A stretch of 64,000 nucleotides of DNA, taken from Davidsoniella eucalypti. Taxonomy: Eukaryota; Ascomycota; Sordariomycetes; Microascales; Ceratocystidaceae. Both the position numbers and the translations under genes were made by a program. The notes below the pieces were generated by a model. That model was not told the origin of the DNA. It saw nothing but the letters and a program-made list of their open reading frames with translations, and did not search any database. Where the stretch lies: contig RMBW01000044.1 in NCBI GenBank assembly GCA_004009845.1, positions 177,662 to 241,661 on the forward strand. Reading direction: 5' to 3'. Shown piece by piece: positions 11,801 to 24,077 of this stretch (positions within the stretch are counted from its first letter, which is position 1; every line of letters starts with the position of its first letter).

Positions 11801-14800
11801 GTCCAGCTACATGATATGACTATTGTGATATGCCAGACATTGTCTTAGTTTACAAAGAGTAGTCAGTCCTTGGCTTACATACCACTACTTTGTTCCATCG
11901 AGGACTTGGACTTGCTAAGGATTTGGCGCACGCGCTTTACAGCTAGTCTAGTCTACACATCATCTTCTAGTTTAAGCGGCCTCGGCGCGGGGAAAAAGGA
12001 GAGGCGTCCCCAACGCTTTGGGCTCCCTTAAGATGACATGTTATTGAATATGAAGCTGTCTTATACGTTTCCTGGGCTATTGAGCTTGGTGTCTTTCTAT
12101 CTGTCCGCCGATCTGTTGACATGTACAGCGCTACCACTTTGATGCCGCTGCGGTATACACCTTATATCACTCGCAATTTACGAGAAGAAAATATCATCAT
12201 GGGACAGACAGAATAACACCCTTTCTCCTCATCTCAGGCCCTGCGGCTAAAGCTAGGATGTGAATATGATAAACTGGACTAGCGACAAACCTATGTCAAA
12301 CAAATCCCTGTCTGCGTGTCCGTCGTCTAGCCTTTTTATTACCAGTGAGCTCTATACTTATACATGTACAGTAGATAGAAAATCCTTCCTTCTTCCTCCC
12401 CTTCATGATCCCTCCTTGTCAACAGGCGTCGTCTCTGATGTGTAGTTGGTCAGCTCTAGACTTACTCTACGTATTCCTTCCCCAACAACAATCTACAGAT
12501 ACGACCGAAAAACCACCAAGGTATCAACTTGTCTTTACCCGCGAGTTGAACAATCTCGGCCAAAAGAAAACCGCCGAGATGCTTGATTCCATACCGCGTC
12601 TTTGTCATCATCTCCTGACAATTGGAGACGCTATTGGGGTCAGAACCATATAAAGTTTTGGATGACATCTATCCTGGATAGTAGTGTATCTGTAGCTGTA
12701 TAGTAGCTGTATAGTATTGGCCTTATAGCTCAAATAAGCGCACCTTCTTGTAGGAATAGACGGTTTTAATGTAGTTTTTTCTTTTTGCCCTCTGTCCAAT
12801 CTACAGTCATAATTTGGCCTACAAAGGTCAGATCAGCAAATTTCTAACCCCTAAAGGAACCATGTGTTGTTGAATATTTCAAAGTAAAGTCTAAAACTAG
12901 GAAGACGCGAGAAGCTCGAACCACCGTAAATCACCTCATGGCGAGGACAAGGTATACTTGTATATTTCCCATTTATGTTCATTTACTAGTTTTCATCAGA
13001 TAAACCACATAATATATAGTAAATGACTAGCAGTCACATATGTAGTTGAGTACTTTATCTCGATATCACGCTTTTCGAAACTCAACAGGCTTAAAGAGGC
13101 CATATACAAATGATGACCATATATACACTGATTTATTTTATCATATATGTAAATAAGAACAGTTTAGAAGAATCCCAAGTGAATACTTCCGAAAGTGACC
13201 ACTTGGTATGTAGTTGAATCATCAGCTTTCCCTCTATTTGCGCTGGAAAAGACCTAGTGAATAGCAGGAGGAAACGAAAGCACAGGCACCAAGTCCGCGA
13301 GTAACAACTCATTCCTTCTCTTTCGATATATAGGCATAGCTAACTAGAATCATGCAAGTCCCTTGGACCCTATACTAGCCTTCACAGTGGCAGGGCGTTA
13401 CAAGACACCACCGAAGATCACGAAGCCCACACAATCTTTATTTTCACAATGGTAGTTTGTTGAGTAGGATTTCTAGAAGGCTTAAGGTCCAGCTTTCTTT
13501 AGTTTCATTTTCTTGGCAAATAGTCATCGCCTTCTTTTTATCCCGTGCCTTTGGCTAATCAAAAAGAGAAGAAAAAAAAACTACTCTGTATGTATGCGGA
13601 GAGAGCCAAAGGAAAGCATTGTTTCAATAATAGCCTGGATGATGTGAACATCGTCAGTAGAAGATCCTACTGTGATAGTTCTCACTCTAGTCATAGAAGG
13701 TCACCCTCTCCGGGCAAGAGATCGACAACTACTCATACAGAACCACAGCTAGCGGTTGATAATATAGCTTATTTATTTTTATTTTTGTGTACAGATATAT
13801 GTATGTCCTAGCAATGAATATTGGCGAAGGTGACAGTAGCACTGATTGCCTGCAATATACTTGTTTGTCGTACTAATGTTACTAGTGGCAGATCAGCCGC
13901 TGAATGCTTTTCGTATGGAATGTGCTAACAATTGTAATTCTGTGTTTGTTAAGGATACATACATGTATTAGCGTTAAGATCAATCAAGGAACTCATCGGT
14001 AATCTCCTATGATTCCTTCTTTCCGTCTTCTTCTCAAAACGCCAACAAAACAGTATAGAGAAAACGGGCCCTAGAAGAAATGAGTGAGACAAGAACGACA
14101 ACACTAGTCTTGAAAAAAAGAACATTCGAAGAAAAGAGCTGATATTTTGATTTGAAAAGTACTGCTAGTTTTATGTATCGAGTGAACTTTGTTATTCAGC
14201 CTAGTTGTAGTTTCACTGATATGCAAGAAATAATAGCCCAAGGTACTGATGACGCCAACATGTGATGCTAGCTTTGTCAGATGTTAGAGTTGACAGAATT
14301 GACATTTGCTTAATTGTACAGATATACTAGCTAGTCGTTTTCTATACTATATACTTGATATATGTATAGTTAGTTAGTTATATGTAGTTGTGAATAATAT
14401 GATATGCCACAAGGGTGCTCTAAAGCCATGACCCCGTTCAGCATTCCGGCATACATATATGTATTAGTAGCCTCTATTTGATACATAGGCTTGCTTCATT
14501 AGTACTTCAAGTTATAGTTGAGTTTCGATTCGGATGCTTAAATATGTACCAGCCATATCAAGTATAGCAATAGACATTGCAACTATTTTCTTCTCTCTTT
14601 TGTTCTGGTTGAATTCTTCGTCATCCAAGCATCGTCTAGAGACATACCAACTCATGAGGGCTTCCTTTGTTCTCATTTTTTCTACCTGGCTTTTTAGTGC
14701 TATTCAAATAGGCTAGGCCTCTTCTATTCTGCTCTCATAAATTAAAGTAGGAGCTAGCTAATGATGTTGCTTCCTCAACTATTGTATGATAGGAGTTGGA

Positions 14801-16200
14801 CTGGAAGACGATAAAAAAAACTTTCCTTTTTAAGGTAGTTTCAGTCCGAGTCAGGAACTAGCAATTAAATAAATTACATAGACAAATACATACAACATCC
14901 AAGTATATATACAGATATTAATTGATCCTTCTTCCCCTAAATGTCAGAAGAAAGTCGGCGTAGACGCGAGTCGCTTATTTTGATGTCTTCTTGTATTGAT
15001 TGCCTGGTCTTGCTAATGATCTCCAGGGTGGTTTCTTCCAACCCAAAGATCGGCAATGTTTGGTTCCGAGAAGTTGACGGCGCTTCAGTTGGAGACAGTA
15101 ACCTTGTGCAAAGTCTGTTTCGATGACAATAAGGGTTAAACCCCTCATCTTATGGAGTGTATACAATATCGAGAAAGAAAAGCTATGCATCACCTCATGA
15201 TATATAAATTTATGATTGCGACTTTGGATTCCCTCGAAGGAAAACTCGGAAGGAAACTAAGAATTTGTCTTCCATCGTCTCTTCTCGCTTAGGAAATTCT
15301 TCTGGTTGTTCTCTCTGCTTCTGGCGCCGGCGCTTTTATCAGAATCGGGAAATCAGCAGCCGGCGGGCCTTGTAAATAATCTAGACTATGTTAAAAGGCC
15401 TGCTCCGACAACAACGCCACCGCCACAATAACCATCACAGCATCAAGACAGCCCATCAACAAACTGACGAGCTAATACCAACGACTAGCCCTAACAACAA
15501 TTGCCCACGATCCAGTAGAATACATATCACTGTGCACAACTGTGAGTATAAATAGCGAACTCGGAGGACGCTTAGATAGCTGTGATTTCTCTCTATAAAT
15601 CAGTCAAAACAATTCTCCTTGAATTCCCGGACGTGCGCCACACCCCAGTGACCCACTTTGACGACAATTCCTCGTATCTCCACAGACTATTTGTTTTCTT
15701 CTCTCCTAGCCGGCAATTTGGAACAGATCCTTGAGTCCTCCGACAACAATGAGTGTAGTTTTTTTTTTTCTTCCTGATCTCTTTGTTTTCTCTTGCCTGT
15801 GGTCTTGTTATATCGGACTCTGTCATATTTACAGTCTGTCTTTTGGTCTGATGACGGAACCCGAAACTTCGCCTGGTCAAGCGACTTATAGTTGGCATGG
15901 CTGTGATACATATAAGCTGTAGATTGTAGTTAATGCACCAACGCGTTTATTGCTGCCGGCGGATGCTAGAATACTTCAGGATTTACGCGACTTTCGAGCA
16001 GTAGAGCCCTGAAGAAGCTATAGACGAAGAGGACGGGTGGTTGGCAGCTGCAACCTCGCAGCGTTTTGAAGCCCTACCTAGAGTAAACGACCATGCTTGC
16101 TTTTTACTTGTTGTCTCTCCTTTGTGCTCGTTTCGAGGCAAAAAGTAACTCATAATTCGACTTCCATGTGTCCTGGCCTCGCTCAGATATAAGGATTGGT

Positions 16201-16251
16201 TGCCCGCATTATCGGGATATACGCGCTTAGTTAGGCAGGCTATGGCAACAA
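16201..16251 (+). repeat. short dispersed repeat, copy a
   Basis: About 50 bp beginning TGCCCGCATT and ending GGCTATGGCAACAAG. It recurs with small indels at 23971-24020, downstream of array gene 4. Seen directly; origin unknown. Confidence 0.75.
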
Positions 16252-18280
16252 GGCCTGAAAAAGGCACCGATACCTTCCCCTCTAGATACTACCATCTGCG
16301 TCTCGATGGCGTCTGATGCCTAGACCCCCATGATCCCACAGCGCCAGGATGGAAACTTGGTCAATCACTAGCATCATCGGCCTTGTAAGTCTTCTCATGC
16401 ATCCTAGGTTGCTACCAACAAGTAGCAATGATGCTCCAGTATTCCCAGAGACATTCCTTCGGCCTGCGGGAACATCCGAACGCAATGTCATGAAACCCTA
16501 GCCCAAAGCTCTCCACCCTCACTATGCCTCTATCTACCGAACGGAAAAAAAAAGAGGCTTTTTTGACACTTCTCTTGGTTTTTGCTGATATCTGGAAACT
16601 GGAGTCGTAGCCAGCGATGCTTTGTCGCCCAAAGCGGTTCATGCGTGACTGTGTCTTCTTTTCTCTTCCCATAGCTCTTGAAAGCAACAGAGACCAGTAC
16701 AAACATATACAGTGCCTTCTGCGTGGCACTACTACTAAGTATATACAATAGAGTCCGAGCGTCGTTGATGGAATCAAGAAAGAAAAAGAGAATAAAGGGC
16801 TACTCACTCACTGTTTGTCAGTTGTGCTTGGCATATGTAGGTGGTCCAGATTGGCATCGGTATCCATACATAACCTGGGCGAAGATCGAGCTCATGAACA
16901 GTGCTTATAAATTCACAAATATCTACCGTGGCCATGCCGCCTGCCATCTTAACGTTCGAGCTTTACATATATACTATACTGTAAGACTCAAAGCGGAGAT
17001 TTGTTTGATACAATACATATAAAAACTCGATGCATCACAAACTTTCTGGTCCCTTGTTTCGCGGCATTTACAAAAAAGAAAATACACCAAGAAAGACACC
17101 CCAATCATATACAAACAAACCCACTGACAATGGAAAAAGCAAGAGGTATCAAACAGTCAAGGATACCGGAGAGAACTATACAACTAGAGTAGACAGGATC
17201 ATAGTGAACTAACTATATAGTGCATTGGGATTGGATAGCATAGCTGAGTTCAGACTTGACCTAGCCATCTAATGCTACAAATTAGACGACTTTGACACTG
17301 AAAGGTGCCACCGATAGTTGACACTAGACACAGCACCAATATAGTGTATCAGTATATCCCATTCGTAGAGAGTCGATATCACAATGATACATAGTTGTGT
17401 ATCGTCTAGTGAAGTGTGTGTGATAGACGGCATAGCGAACTTCCCAAACGCATCCGTTTTCATCTTCTTCACTAGATGCGTGAAAGACGCGTCCGATACC
17501 TAGACGATGAAAACAGATGGATGTTCGTGGAAGCCAGGCTTTTGTTCCCGTCGCTTTATGTAAATAATTATATGCAAAGTTAATGTGGCTAACATGCAAA
17601 TATGGCGCCGAGTTGCAAAATTTATGAGTGTACTTGATTTTTTTTGTTTGAGTATAGAGTAAATATTGGATATATATGCAGGCAAGGCTAGTGAGCCAAG
17701 GTCATAGTATATACGTAGTAATATTAACATTCGTTTGTATCTGATGAGAAGCAAAAGGAAGTTAAAACAAACAAGGGTTTGCTACTTTACAATAATGTCT
17801 TCGAACCTTGGCCCTCAGCATATTCAATAGTAGGTCCAGGTTTTGGAATGAGTACAGTAGGGTGAGAGACTGCACACAGAACAAAGAAAATTTGTTGTTA
17901 ATGACTACGTAAGTAGAACAACAATAAAAGGAACGAAACGAGTGTTTAAAGGGTTGCAAGCATGAGGGAAAGACGGGAGAGAAAACCCAGGAAACAGGAC
18001 AGAGGGGAAGACGTATTTATTTTTGTGTGAAGTACTGAAAAGGTAGGTATCGCGGGATATACAGCAGAACAGAATGGAACAGAACAGGATGAACAAAACA
18101 TAATGAATCAAACAAAATGAGCAACACATGCTTATGGACCTTTGTGAAACCTTATGAAGGGTCCTGGCATAATCCCTAGCCTTGACACAATATTATTATT
18201 TCATGACATCAACTCACAACCTCCAACACAAATAAAGAATCATAAACCTGTGTATTGGTAAATATAAAGTAGCAAGCTAT

Positions 18281-19236
18281 TTAGTAGTCAACTCCAAACC
18301 AAACTCGAGATGCAAAATGCTGTAGGTCTGGGATATCGAGGACTATGTCGGTCTCACTAGGACCAGCATCTCTCAAGAAGAGTAGCTTGAACTTCAACAA
18401 CAATGCGCTGCTAGTTACATTGTATGATGTAGGGTCACTATCCGCACCTCTAGTGATAGAGATGGTTTGCTGGAGTGCTGGCTCCATGTGGCTTGAAGCT
18501 CTGGTTGCAGTAGCACCAGGCCGGGGTTGGCTCACTTCCTCTTCCCACCTTTCTATGACAATGGTCTGAGACTGAGGGTCAAACTTTAAAAGAAGAACAA
18601 TTTTGATCTGATGACTTGACTTGTCAAACCACCACCTCATTTTTCTTCTGAGCTGGCTCAGCGACTGGGAATAGCCTGCTTCAATCATGAGAGTAGGCCA
18701 TCTTTGGCCTTGTAGCATTGGACCGCCACTTGAATCCCCCTCTCCGCTATCACCACCAGTACCATCTTCTCCAGAAAATGTTGTAGCAGCCAATGGCGTC
18801 CAATGATAGCGCATGCCCATATCATTTATTTCGCATGTGATTTCATGATAAAGACTCAAATGGCATGCCTCATGTACACGAGTTGGAATTGATATGAATA
18901 GTGTCTTGGGCTCTGCACGGTAATGGAACCGCCAATGCCTGTCACGAGCATCTCTGGCCTTCTCAATTGCAGAAAACTGATGTGGCAAGACATCTAATAG
19001 TGAGAAGGATTAGTACAAGTTCAATATATATGTAAATGAATCATCTTACCTGTAACAATGAGAAAATCACCTGTAATTCTGTAAAGTTCATCCAATAACT
19101 TGCTGGTGGATCGGAATTTGACAGTCGGGTCTGTGATGATCTTCGGGATGGACAAATTTGAAGTTTTCGGCGATATGGACATAGACGTAGCAGAAGTTGA
19201 TGGTTTTGGTAATTCGTGTGGCATATCAGGTGCCAT
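18281..19236 (-). CDS. Array gene 1: unnamed fungal protein of an expanded local family
   Basis: Exon 1 is 19236-19050 and exon 2 is 18993-18281; the intron is GTAAGA...ATTAG with a TACTAAT branch site, and the product is 299 residues. The join gives FLIVTDVLPHQFSAIEKARD. Residues 1-60 are Ser/Thr/Pro-rich. The body contains RHWRFHYRAEPKTLFIS, a GGDSGEGDSSGG linker and the core RWPTLMIEAGYSQSLSQL followed by MRWWF...IKIVLLLKFD. The pattern PT-hIE-G-S--L-L---WW-----IK-V--- resembles a recurrent fungal family with a possible restriction-endonuclease-like (PD-D/ExK) fold. That is inference, and no complete ExK motif is visible. An upstream in-frame Met exists at 19302, but the frame of gene 3 opens only at the Met equivalent to 19236, so I use that one. 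Function unknown. Confidence 0.65.
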
Positions 19237-19468
19237 GGTGAGCGGTTGTGATGAAATTCGTAGTGTTTGTAGAAGTGTAAGAAAGTTGAATGGTGCTAGC
19301 AATGTTTATTTTGTGACTTTTATATCAATTTATTACGTCATCATTACAGACAATCTCACGTGATTGATAGGAAGAGTTCATCAACAAATAAACAAACTAA
19401 TAAATAAACAAGAACGGACTTCGTGGTAGACGAATTCATGTATTGGTAAATATAAAGTAGCAAGGTAT

Positions 19469-20379
19469 TTAGTTTTCAACTTCAAACCAGACATGATAAG
19501 CAAACATCTGTAGACGTGGGATCTCAAGAACTATATCTGCCTCATTGGGGCCAGCATCTCTCAAGAAGAGTAGCTTGAACTTCAACAACAATGCGCCGTT
19601 AGTTACATTGTATGATGTAGGATCACTATCCGCACCTCTAGTGATAGAGATGGTTTGCTGGAGTGCTGGCTCCATGTGGCTTGAAGCTCTGGTTGCAGTA
19701 GCACCAGGCCGGGGTTGGCTCACTTCCTCTTCCCACCTTTCTATGAGAATGGTCTGAGACTGAGGGTCAAACTTTGAAAGAAGAACAATTTTGATCTGAT
19801 GACTTGACTTGTCAAACCACCACCTCATTTTTCTTCTGAGCTGGCTCAGCGACTGGGAATAGCCAGCTTCAATCATGAGAGTAGGCCATCTTCGGCCTTG
19901 TAGCATTGGACCGCCACTTGAATCCCCCTCTCCGCTATCACCACCAGTACCATCTTCTATAGGAAATGTCGCACCAGCCGGTGCCCTCCAGCTATTGTAC
20001 AAGCCTACAGATTCTATTTTGATGACGATTAGAGTATAGAGACTAACATGGCATGCCTCATGTACAAGACTTGGTACTGATATGAATAGTGTCTTGGGCT
20101 CTGCACGGTAATGGAACCGCCAATGCCTGCCACGAGCATCTCTGGCCTTCTCAATTGCACTGAATTGATTAGGCGAAACATCTACAAGAAAATAGGATTA
20201 GTAAAGAAAGTTGAAAATAAAGTCAAACAAGGTATCTCACCTTCAACAATGAGAAAATCACCTGTAATTCTGTCAAGTTCATTCAATAACTTCCTGGTGG
20301 ATTGGAATTTGACGGACGGGTCTGTGATGATCTTCGGGATGGACAAATTTGAAATTTTCGGTGATATGGACATAGACAT
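19469..20379 (-). CDS. Array gene 2: paralogue with an N-terminal frameshift relative to copies 1 and 3
   Basis: Exon 1 (20379-20241) and exon 2 (20181-19469) are separated by a 59-nt intron (GTGAGA...TTGTAG). Relative to gene 1, one base is missing near 20410 in the first codons, so the conserved upstream Met (MAPDM...) is out of frame. The next in-frame Met (MSMSISPKISNLS) gives 283 residues. The rest is open and near-identical to the other copies, including RHWRFHYRAEPKTLFIS and WPTLMIEAGYSQSLSQL. Its middle segment (about VIKIESVGLYNSW) resembles copy 3, while its C-terminus (FEVEN) resembles copy 4. Function unknown. It may be a working gene with a shorter N-terminus or an early pseudogene. 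Confidence 0.55.
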
Positions 20380-20499
20380 AGCAGAGGTTGATGGTTTTGG
20401 TAACTGTGTGACATATCAGGTGCCATGGGGAGCGGTGGTGATGAAATTCGTAGTGTTTGGTAGTGTTTGGTAGTGTTTGTAGAAGTGTAAGAAAGTTAA

Positions 20500-21125
20500 A
20501 AGGTGCTAGCAATGTTTATTTTGTGACTTTTATATCAATTTATTACGTCATCATTACAGACAATCTCACGTGATTGATATGAAGAGTTCATCGTCAACAA
20601 ATAAACAAACTAATAAATAAACAAGAACGGACTTGGCGATAGACGCATCGATATTTGCTTGTACTGTAGCCTTTGCAATTCGTGATGGCATATTGTTAAC
20701 GGTAGTTTCTAAATTCGTCATGTTTTGATAGTGTAACCAGGACTTCGCCTTGAGCATCCTGCGTAGCTGTAGGAAAGAATTGTCAGAAACAAAAATTTCA
20801 ATTAGCATATGCCATTTTAACATAGATAGAGATTCAATCAAGTGGCTTGTATTCATTACTGATTTGATCATTCGGCTCCACTGGGTTCATAACATGAACT
20901 TGCTTTACTTTTAGTGCTCGACATCACAAGCTGGATGTACTGTTGTTTTCACATGATATCCCGCTTGATACACTACGCGAATCGAGAGCTTGTAGACCTG
21001 CCATGTGTTGCCATTATTGGTGGATCCGTTAATTATCACACCAACCGGACAGTGGTTCGTTTTCGTAGGCTAAAAGCTGTGGCCACGCGTTTGACTTTTA
21101 CTTAGTTGCTATGCACTGCCTACTG
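20500..21125. repeat. flank block repeated three times in whole or part
   Basis: The sequence upstream of gene 2 recurs upstream of gene 4 (about 25130-25786). Its first half also recurs upstream of gene 3 (about 23540-23950). It contains the stretch TGACTTTTATATCAATTTAT followed by a CACGTG box and repeated AAATAAACAAACTAATAAAT-like sequence, likely the shared 5' regulatory DNA of the array genes. A 191-base open frame at 20914-21105 is copied at 25571-25762, but I see no protein support for it. Confidence 0.75.
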
Positions 21126-22216
21126 TAGAACATCTGCTTGTTGATACAAGCAGACGTTGCCTGGTTCAAGACCGTAAAAACGACGGATCCGACTGTCTGT
21201 CCTTGGCGAGGCTTTCGAAGGAGTCGCACTCTCGAGAGGGCCTCAATGCCATTGCTGTCGTAAAATTCGGCAGCAAAGTTATCGATTTCATCGAGAAGCA
21301 TCCCGTGCATTACGAGACGTTGCCAATTCTCAGGCTCAATGCAGTCCTTCTATCTCAAAGGCCGGAGGCGCGCCAGCCAGCTGTCCTTTGTCTTGAGGAG
21401 GCTGGCCTTCGCTGAAGCGCTGCTGCAGGCAATGCTGATGTTGTTCTTCGAGGTCAACCTCACCTCAATGGCCTTCATCCCTCCGTCACAGTTAACCAAG
21501 TCACGGATGTGCTTGGGGGAGGGAATCTTGCCACCACCAATAAGCTACTGCTTATTGGTGCTCTGTGTAGTCTGAACAGAGGGGCGGGTTGGTTTATGTT
21601 GCTTGACTTGCTTCCATCCTTTGTCAGAGTCGTCTGAGGTTGGGTCATTGGTCGAGTTTATGTCTTCTTTCGGTGTGGCTGGCTGATTGGACTTTGTTGT
21701 TTCTTTGTTTGTATTTGTTGTTTTGTTGGGTGGTGTTTGAGGCGTAGGTACAGTGTCCTTCTTTGCGGCCTTCTTCTTCTTCTTGTTGTTGTTGATAATG
21801 TCAGCGTTCTTCGGCACCGCTGGTTGCAGAGGCGGCGTGACTGGCGTTTTCGTGATGGCAGAGTACAGCGCCTTTGGTGAGGCCACCACGGCCTTTGATG
21901 CTTCTGCGTTTATAGCTTTTGGTGTTGGTGATGGAGTATCTGGTAAGTCGAGATCTCCAAAATCCTCGGCAATCTGGATTTGTAGCGTTTCAAACACCTT
22001 GTCTAGCGTTACCAGTGTTGCCATCTCACGCTTTACGATCGCGATGCTTGCTGCGATCTTTGACTGTCTTGGATCAGGGCCGACTCATCGTGACAGTTCG
22101 AGGCCTTTCGCCTCTTGAATCTTTTCAGCTGCTACGGGAGAACTTGGGAGTTCGGTCTCCTCGATGCGGCGTTTGTTATTTGTATTTTTTGTAGTGATGT
22201 TGTTAACGTCGGTCAT
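21098..22216 (-). pseudogene. LINE-type (Tad-like) retrotransposon ORF1 relic with three in-frame stops
   Basis: One reading frame runs from the ATG at 22216 to 21098 and is broken by TGA at 22087-22085, TAG at 21547-21545 and TAG near 21339. The N-terminal half is Lys/Pro/Thr-rich. The C-terminal half reads LVNCDGGMKAIEVRLTSKNN and then GSVVFTVLNQATSACINKQM. That layout resembles the ORF1 (gag-like, RRM-like) protein of fungal LINEs, in which a segment on self-interaction is followed by a GS-VV-F-----A--I--- strand. All three stops could come from single C-to-T changes (CGA or CAG codons), as in repeat-induced mutation. No zinc knuckle, endonuclease or reverse transcriptase follows, so the element is cut at its 3' side. 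The family call is moderate. Confidence 0.6.
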
Positions 22217-22538
22217 TTCGCTGTCGTGTGTAAGCACGAGGCTGATCGGGATTTTTGAGATATTGGGGATGACCGGCGTGCACCACCGTGCAATTGGTAT
22301 TATTCGATTTGTGGAGTTAAGTAGAACAGGGTAAAACATAGCAAGGTAAAGCAACACATAATGAATCAAACAAAATGAGCAACACATGCTTATGGACCTT
22401 TGTGAAACCTTATGAAGGGTCCTGGCATAATCCCTAGCCTTGACACAATATTATTATTTCATGACATCAACTCACAACCTCCAACACAAATAAAGAATCA
22501 TAAACCTGTGTATTGGTAAATATAAAGTAGCAAGCTAT

Positions 22539-23494
22539 TTAGTAGTCAACTCCAAACCAAACTCGAGATGCAAAATGCTGTAGGTCTGGGATATCGAGGA
22601 CTATGTCGGTCTCACTAGGACCAGCATCTCTCAAGAAGAGTAGCTTGAACTTCAACAACAATGCGCCGCTAGTTACATTGTATGATGTAGGGTCACTATC
22701 CGCACCTCTAGTGATAGAGATGGTTTGCTGGAGTGCTGGCTCCATGTGGCTTGAAGCTCTGGTTGCAGTAGCACCAGGCCAGGGTTGGCTCACTTCCTCT
22801 TCCCACCTTTCTATGACAATGGTCTGAGACTGAGGGTCAAACTTTGAAAGAAGAACAATTTTGATCTGGTGACTTGACTTGTCAAACCACCACCTCATTT
22901 TTCTTCTGAGCTGGCTCAGCGACTGGGAATAGCCTACTTCAATCATGAGAGTAGGCCATCTTTGGCCTAGTAGCATTGGACCACCACATGCATCCCCCTC
23001 TCCGCTATCACCACCAGTACCATATTCCCCAGAAAATGTTGTAGCAGCCAGTTCCCTCCAGCTATCGTACAAGCCTACAGATTCCATTTTGATGATGATT
23101 CGAGAAGAGAGACTAGCATGGCATGCCTCATGTACAATAGTTGGTAGTGATATGAATAGTGTCTTGGGCTCTGCACGGTAATGGAACCGCCAATGCCTGT
23201 CACGAGCATCTCTGGCCTTCTCAATTGCAGAAAACTGATGTGGCAAGACATCTAATAGTGAGAAGGATTAGTACAAGTTCAATATATATGTAAATGAATC
23301 ATCTTACCTGTAACAATGAGAAAATCACCTGTAATTCTGTAAAGTTCATCCAATAACTTACTGATGGATCGGAATTTGACAGTCGGGTCTGTGATGATCT
23401 TCGGGATGGACAAATTTGAAGTTTTCGGCGATATGGACATAGACGTAGCAGAAGTTGATGGTTTTGGTAATTCGTGTGGCATATCAGGTGCCAT
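22539..23494 (-). CDS. Array gene 3: paralogue, near-identical partner of gene 1
   Basis: Exon 1 23494-23308, intron 23307-23252, exon 2 23251-22539; 299 residues. Every boundary is exactly 4258 bases from gene 1. It starts MAPDMPHELPKPS, and the longer upstream extension possible in gene 1 is not in frame here. It ends DIPDLQHFASRVWFGVDY like gene 1. The segment after HEACH differs from gene 1 and matches gene 2 (ESVGLYDSW), and the linker reads FSGEYG with DACGG in place of DSSGG. No internal stops. Function unknown, same core as gene 1. Confidence 0.65.
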
Positions 23495-23970
23495 GGTGAG
23501 CGGTGGTGATGAAATTCGTAGTGTTTGGTAGTGTTTGTAGAAGTGTAAGAAAGTTAAAAGGTGCTAGCAATGTTTATTTTGTGACTTTTATATCAATTTA
23601 TTACGTCATCATTACAGACAATCCTACGTGATTGCTATGAAGAGTTCATCGTCAACAAATAAACAAACTAATAAATAAACAAGAACGGACTTGGCGATAG
23701 ACGCATCGATATTTGCTTGTACTGTAGCCTTTGCAATTCGTGATGGCATATTGTTAACGGTAGTTTCTGAATTCGTCGTGTTTTGATAGTGTAATCAGGA
23801 CTTCTCCTTGAGCATCCTGCGTAGCTGTAGGAAAGAATTGTCGGAAACAAAATTTTCAATTAGCATATACCATTTCAACACAGAGATTCAATCAAGTGGC
23901 TTGTATTCATTACTAATTTGATAATTTAGCCCCACTAGGTTCATAACATGAACTAGCTTTACTTTTAGTA

Positions 23971-24020
23971 TGCCCGCATTCGGGATATACTCGCTTAGTT
24001 AGGCAGGCTATGGCAACAAG
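23971..24020 (+). repeat. short dispersed repeat, copy b
   Basis: Same fragment as at 16201-16251, inserted between genes 3 and 4, with a 2-base deletion near its start (CATTCGGG against CATTATCGGG). Seen directly. Confidence 0.75.
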
Positions 24021-24077
24021 TGTGAGAGTATACGAATCATAAACCTGTGTATTGGTAAATATAAAGTAGCAAGGTAT

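Larger units (their letters stand above)
8287..18096. other. gene-poor stretch of about 9.8 kb
   Basis: No frame here combines length, splice signals and recognisable protein motifs. The longest frames (up to about 165 codons) are low-complexity, derive from the minisatellite, or lack neighbours in any family I know. I searched by eye for tRNA T-loop sequences, 5S-like sequence and telomeric repeats and found none convincing. Short repeats are present: the 9-bp minisatellite at 8763-8852, and a fragment at 16201-16251 that recurs at 23971-24020. Unspliced non-coding transcripts or decayed mobile elements would not be visible to me. Confidence 0.45.
18097..21125. repeat. tandem segmental duplication, unit 1
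   Basis: This block holds array genes 1 and 2 plus about 0.6 kb of flank. It is repeated as unit 2 (22355-25786). The gene 1 part matches the gene 3 part at a constant offset of 4258 bases from 18099 to at least the gene start near 19236, with no indel. The gene 2 part matches gene 4 at offset 4609, and the outer flank (about 20735-21125) matches about 25400-25786. The units are separated by a LINE relic. Confidence 0.9.

Noticed and set aside
18700..18760. GDS-SGGP-like string in the array proteins, recalling the trypsin active-site motif
   Set aside because: It sits in a Gly/Ser/Asp-rich linker, reads GDSSGGP with an extra Ser, and no His or Asp protease motifs are present.
20914..21105. 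63-codon frame duplicated at 25571-25762 as a gene
   Set aside because: Conserved only because the flank DNA is duplicated; no motif, and changes between copies show no coding pattern I can defend.
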